A DNA stretch of 64,000 nt from Bugulina stolonifera (lineage: Eukaryota > Bryozoa > Gymnolaemata > Cheilostomatida > Bugulidae), in assembly GCA_935421135.1 (NCBI GenBank), contig OW285194.1, forward strand, positions 10,315,376 to 10,379,375. Direction: 5' to 3'. The position numbers were made by a program, and so were the translations under genes. Under the pieces are notes generated by a model. That model did not search any database and was not told the DNA's origin. It saw only the letters and a program-made list of their open reading frames with translations. How positions within the stretch are numbered: the first letter of the stretch is position 1; every line of letters begins with the position of its first letter. Shown one piece after another: positions 60,403 through 64,000 of this stretch.

Positions 60403-62339
60403 ATGGGTAAGTTAGTACTTCTTTATATTATCTAAATATTTACCAAAAAAAACTTTCATAATGATATTATAGTATTATTTTAGTTAAAAATCAAATAAAA
60501 GTATTTAGTTAATTTAAATATCCTGGAACAATCCCAGTTAAAGCTAGTAGGTTTATTTGGAAGCGAACAGTACCTAAGTTACGTCTTTAGTACCTTACTT
60601 GACTGTTTACTGTCTTGCATACTAGTTTTCAATTATAGCAGTAAACATAATGAGTCAATTGGTGGTTTTGTTCATCATATAGTACACAGTTCAGAGGTTA
60701 AGTGCTCTAAGTGAAATTGTAACAGAAGCTGCTCTTCCTTACTTTTAGCATATTTAATGGCTCACAGCATCATTTTGTAGTATTGCACATACCACTGCAT
60801 TATACAAGCAATTCGAAACTGGTAGATCCACATATAAAATCATTTAGAGTTTACATAATGTCTTTTTATTACAGACAACAAGACCCTCATCCTTCTTGGC
60901 CTAGTAGTCATCCTCGGTAAGTATTAGAGTTATTCAATTTACAACCACATTCAGTAGAAATCCGTAATGGTTACTAGTACGACAATTATGCGCGCAGCAA
61001 ATTAAGTACATAGAGTATACATGGGGAGAGAACCTCTGTATTCAAACATATTTTGGTCATGATGTCACATGAGTTTTACTGAAGGAAATAAGATTAACCA
61101 ACAAGAGCGACGATAAAATATTTACTAAATGTATAGATCTCAAATTTACAAAAATAATAGCGGGAAGCTAAAACTGAAATTTGTATGCACCCACTTTTAA
61201 CCACCTCAAGTTAGCAATAAATATTTTACATGATGTGTGACTATTTGACAAGTTTAAAAGGTTGCTAACTAATTTTTGTATTTTGATGATTTCAGGCTTT
61301 GTAAATGCCAGATACGGATCGAATTACAACAGCCACAACCGATACCAGCCAAGCACCAGATACAACAGACACCAGCCAAGCTACAACTCCCACCACCGAA
61401 CATCCTACTACGGTAAGCATTGTTATACATGTACATGTATGTCATTGTAATATACACGTAGACATCTAAAGCACAGCTTATAATGGTTTACTTGCATTAG
61501 TGTCATGGAGTTCAACAAAGTTTCAGTGAATCATCAAACTCCTTCTAATGCACACGTACATGTAGCTACGTCCAGGTACTGGATAATATCTTGAAGATTT
61601 GTACAAAATGCAACAACATTTAACTTAGTTCTACATATTATACATGTATATACTTTCATATCTATTGGCGTATCTTACAGGACAATGGTCACAGTGGGGT
61701 TACTGGACATCATGCACAAGAACTTGTGGTAGCCATGGAGAACAGAGGCGGTACAGAACCTGCAGAAGTGGACATCAAGTGCTCTCAAATAACCGATGCC
61801 ATGGTAGCAATGTTGACCGAAGAAAATGCAACCAGAGACCATGCCGAAGTGAGTTGTTATGAGTCACACTTTATTTCTTATTGGAAATATAGCAACTGGT
61901 AGCTATGATAAATAGATAAAATATATAAAAGCTATGACAAGTAAAGCTCAAACAGGCCTTAAAATAGAATTCTTAACTCAGTTCATTTGTTTAGTAGATC
62001 AAATCCAAGAGCAAGTTGGGCTATTATTTTACTTTGAAATTGAAATAATGATTTTTGAAGATCAATATCTGCTTTTGAAACACACTACAAAATATTTCAT
62101 GCAATGCCTTTTAATCTGTAGGTTATAGAAGCCCATCTCGCTACAACCCTCACAGCAACTACCGAAGCAACAGGAGATACGCACCAACTGTTAGACCACA
62201 CTACAACCGTCGTAGCCACTACCAAGCCACTAGACGCCCTTACTACAACAGATACCAGAACACCAGAAGGCCATACTACGCCCCAAGGACCCGTTACAAC
62301 TCTGGAAAATATCAGTACAACCGATACGGCCGTTACTAA
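60403..62339 (+). CDS. Gene G: secreted single-TSR protein with Tyr/Arg tail
   Basis: Five exons: 60403-60406, 60875-60916, 61296-61412, 61681-61848, 62122-62339. They give 182 aa with phase 1 introns. The layout equals gene F: signal peptide 1-20 (MDNKTLILLGLVVILGFVNA), linker 21-54, TSR 55-110 (WSQWGYW, CTRTCGSHG, six cysteines), basic Tyr-rich tail 111-182. Changes against F include Asn-Val-Asp-Arg for Asn-Val-Gly-Arg in the TSR and a C-terminus YNRYGRY instead of YNRFNRY. All exon lengths are identical to F, and no frame-breaking change is seen, so both copies are probably functional. AATAAA at 62597-62602. Confidence 0.88.
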
Positions 62340-62596
62340 ATATTTCCTATTGAACCTGACGACTCCAGTTGAACTTTCTTCTTCTCTTCACGGACTACCG
62401 CAGTAAAATATTGCTAAAATATTTTTGCTCAATGAAATAGAATATAATTTTCTAAGAACTAAATCTATATTGACAAGAAGAATCAATATGTTAGCGATAG
62501 TTTTGCAAGTACAGCTTGTTATGTTTTCAAATTATATCACTTTGTTATTACTGCACAGATTCTGTGTGAAATGTTATTCTTTGTTTAAATTTGTGA

Positions 62597-62602
62597 AATA
62601 AA
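62597..62602 (+). promoter_or_regulatory. Polyadenylation signal of gene G
   Basis: AATAAA about 258 bp past the stop. Confidence 0.6.
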
Positions 62603-63759
62603 TTTAGCGCTGCATCAATTTGAGCTTTACACATGAGCTTTTTTAAAATCTTCTTCCTGCCCGTTACTAAAATACACTCTGTAATAAGTGGTATAATGAA
62701 TACTAATTTATAATAATTGGACATTGTATGTAAAATTAGAGTAATCTTTACCTATGTTTGTTGGCTAGATAGTTGCAATAATTATTCCTGGTACCTCTTG
62801 TACATGACAAAAATCAATTCAATCTAGTTTAAATAGAAACATTTTAGTTTAATTTGAAGGTCAACTATACATTGTTAGGCACATTTGGATACAAGTCATG
62901 TAAATAGTCTAATTTTAGAAATATGGGGAACCTAACTCCAAAATAGACATTACAGACGGAAGTTCCATAACTCTAGAGAAGACTACTCCAAAGAAATATA
63001 AATATTGTAGAAGGCAAGTTAACCTCACAAAGTGGAAGCAACTCCTGAATGAACATCACAAGACCAAACATAAATGCAAATAGACAACACTCTTCAACTG
63101 TAACCTCCACCACTATATTAATAGCAAATACAAATATGTCAGAATTAACAGTAACAGTTATCCAGTGTACTGCAGTGTCTTTCTTAGCTAGCCAATATAA
63201 ATTAACTACATGTAGATAACCAAGCTCCCTATAACAGATTGGTATAACTGATGTTTTATAGTATACATTATATGAATATGTTAGCCAATTAGAAATAAGC
63301 CTGATATTATAATAGTGTCAGAAAAATTGCAAAAAGAAAGACATCATATTATTAGTCGCTGACCAATTTAGTCATCAATATTTTATCTACTTAGCTTTGT
63401 ATTTTAATGTGTGTACTGTGTATATTCCCTGTTGTCTTGATAAATTGATTGTGCATATACATGTAGAAGTCAAATAGAGAATGAATACAAATGGAATTAA
63501 CAGTTAGAGTTGTATATTGGGTATACATATAGGATGTCAATAAACGCAAAACGTGACGTAATATATTAATGCTTGAGCTAATGAGATATCAATATAGATA
63601 AATTGAATTGGTAATCAGTATATTGTGGATTAGACATACATGTACATGAGAATAATTAATAATTGAACTTGGGATTAGTGGAAGCAATATTGTATACTGT
63701 TTGTTGTAGTAATTGGATATACATGTACATGTAGATACACATTCGAAGATAATACATTA

Positions 63760-64000
63760 TGACTTGCACCTGATAGCTTAAACCTAACTGAGCAGGGGTA
63801 CTCTGAGGTCCTGTGATAATACTGATTTAGCCACAATTTCAGGGTGACCAACCGAAATTTGTAAAAAATGGGTCGAAAAATTATAAAAAAGAGTCGAACC
63901 TGCTTAAGAAAAATTTTTCAGGATGGCTGCTGAATAGTGACTGTACAACTGGCAATGGTAAAAAATTGCATAGATCTTGAAATAGGGAGGGCGTGCTATT
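63760..64000. repeat. Right-edge block matching 51180-51640
   Basis: Similar to the spacer between genes E and F. It shows that duplicated spacer DNA begins again at the window edge. Confidence 0.7.

Larger units (their letters stand above)
58560..63110. repeat. Tandem duplication unit with gene G
   Basis: Partner of 53150-57850. F and G units are more alike than either is to E, so they come from the latest duplication in this array. Confidence 0.85.

Overview
This window is animal nuclear DNA, AT-rich, with spliced genes (GT-AG introns of about 100-550 bp), TATA promoters, AATAAA polyadenylation signals, many small DNA transposons, tRNA-derived SINEs and minisatellites. The protein domains (thrombospondin type 1, PAN/apple, fucolectin-type F5/8 domain) and the many ACATGTACAT-type simple repeats suggest a marine invertebrate such as a sponge or lophotrochozoan. 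The sequence alone does not fix the species.

The main content is a cluster of seven paralogous genes, all on the + strand, for small secreted proteins. Each has a signal peptide, one thrombospondin type 1 repeat (TSR; four members have a second, degenerate one) and a low-complexity, basic tail rich in Tyr with Thr, Gln, Asn, His, Arg or Pro. The gene model is nearly invariant: a first coding exon of only four bases (ATGG), a 42-base exon for the signal-peptide core, a short linker exon, TSR exon(s) and a terminal tail exon, with every intron in phase 1. I call them A to G. A (3361-5782) and B (10040-11711) have Tyr/Thr hexapeptide-type tails. C (22399-25327) is a pseudogene and D (36511-38660) its intact partner in a 7-8 kb segmental duplication. 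E (48251-50419), F (55085-57067) and G (60403-62339) form a younger tandem array with one TSR each.

Between A/B and C/D lies an intact gene for a PAN plus fucolectin-type lectin (12641-14755). A broken partial copy sits at 29787-30214.

The rest is mostly transposon and repeat. There is a 674-bp hAT-type MITE with a perfect 8-bp target duplication, a 1.7-kb hAT-like element, a 910-bp pogo-like element with TA target site, three copies of a Harbinger-like MITE (one has captured part of the last exon of gene C), several SINEs, a 5'-truncated LINE, a 66-copy AGTTCAAT satellite and other tandem repeats. The stretches 15.7-18.2, 43.2-47.3 and 50.7-53.1 kb show no gene I can support.

Working hypothesis (inference): the A-G proteins are extracellular matrix, cuticle, glue or capsule components. 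The TSR would be the folded, glycosylated module (WxxW and CxxTCG motifs are present in the intact TSRs), and the Tyr-rich tail a cross-linkable, disordered polymer. The duplicated DNA at the right edge suggests that the array continues past the window.
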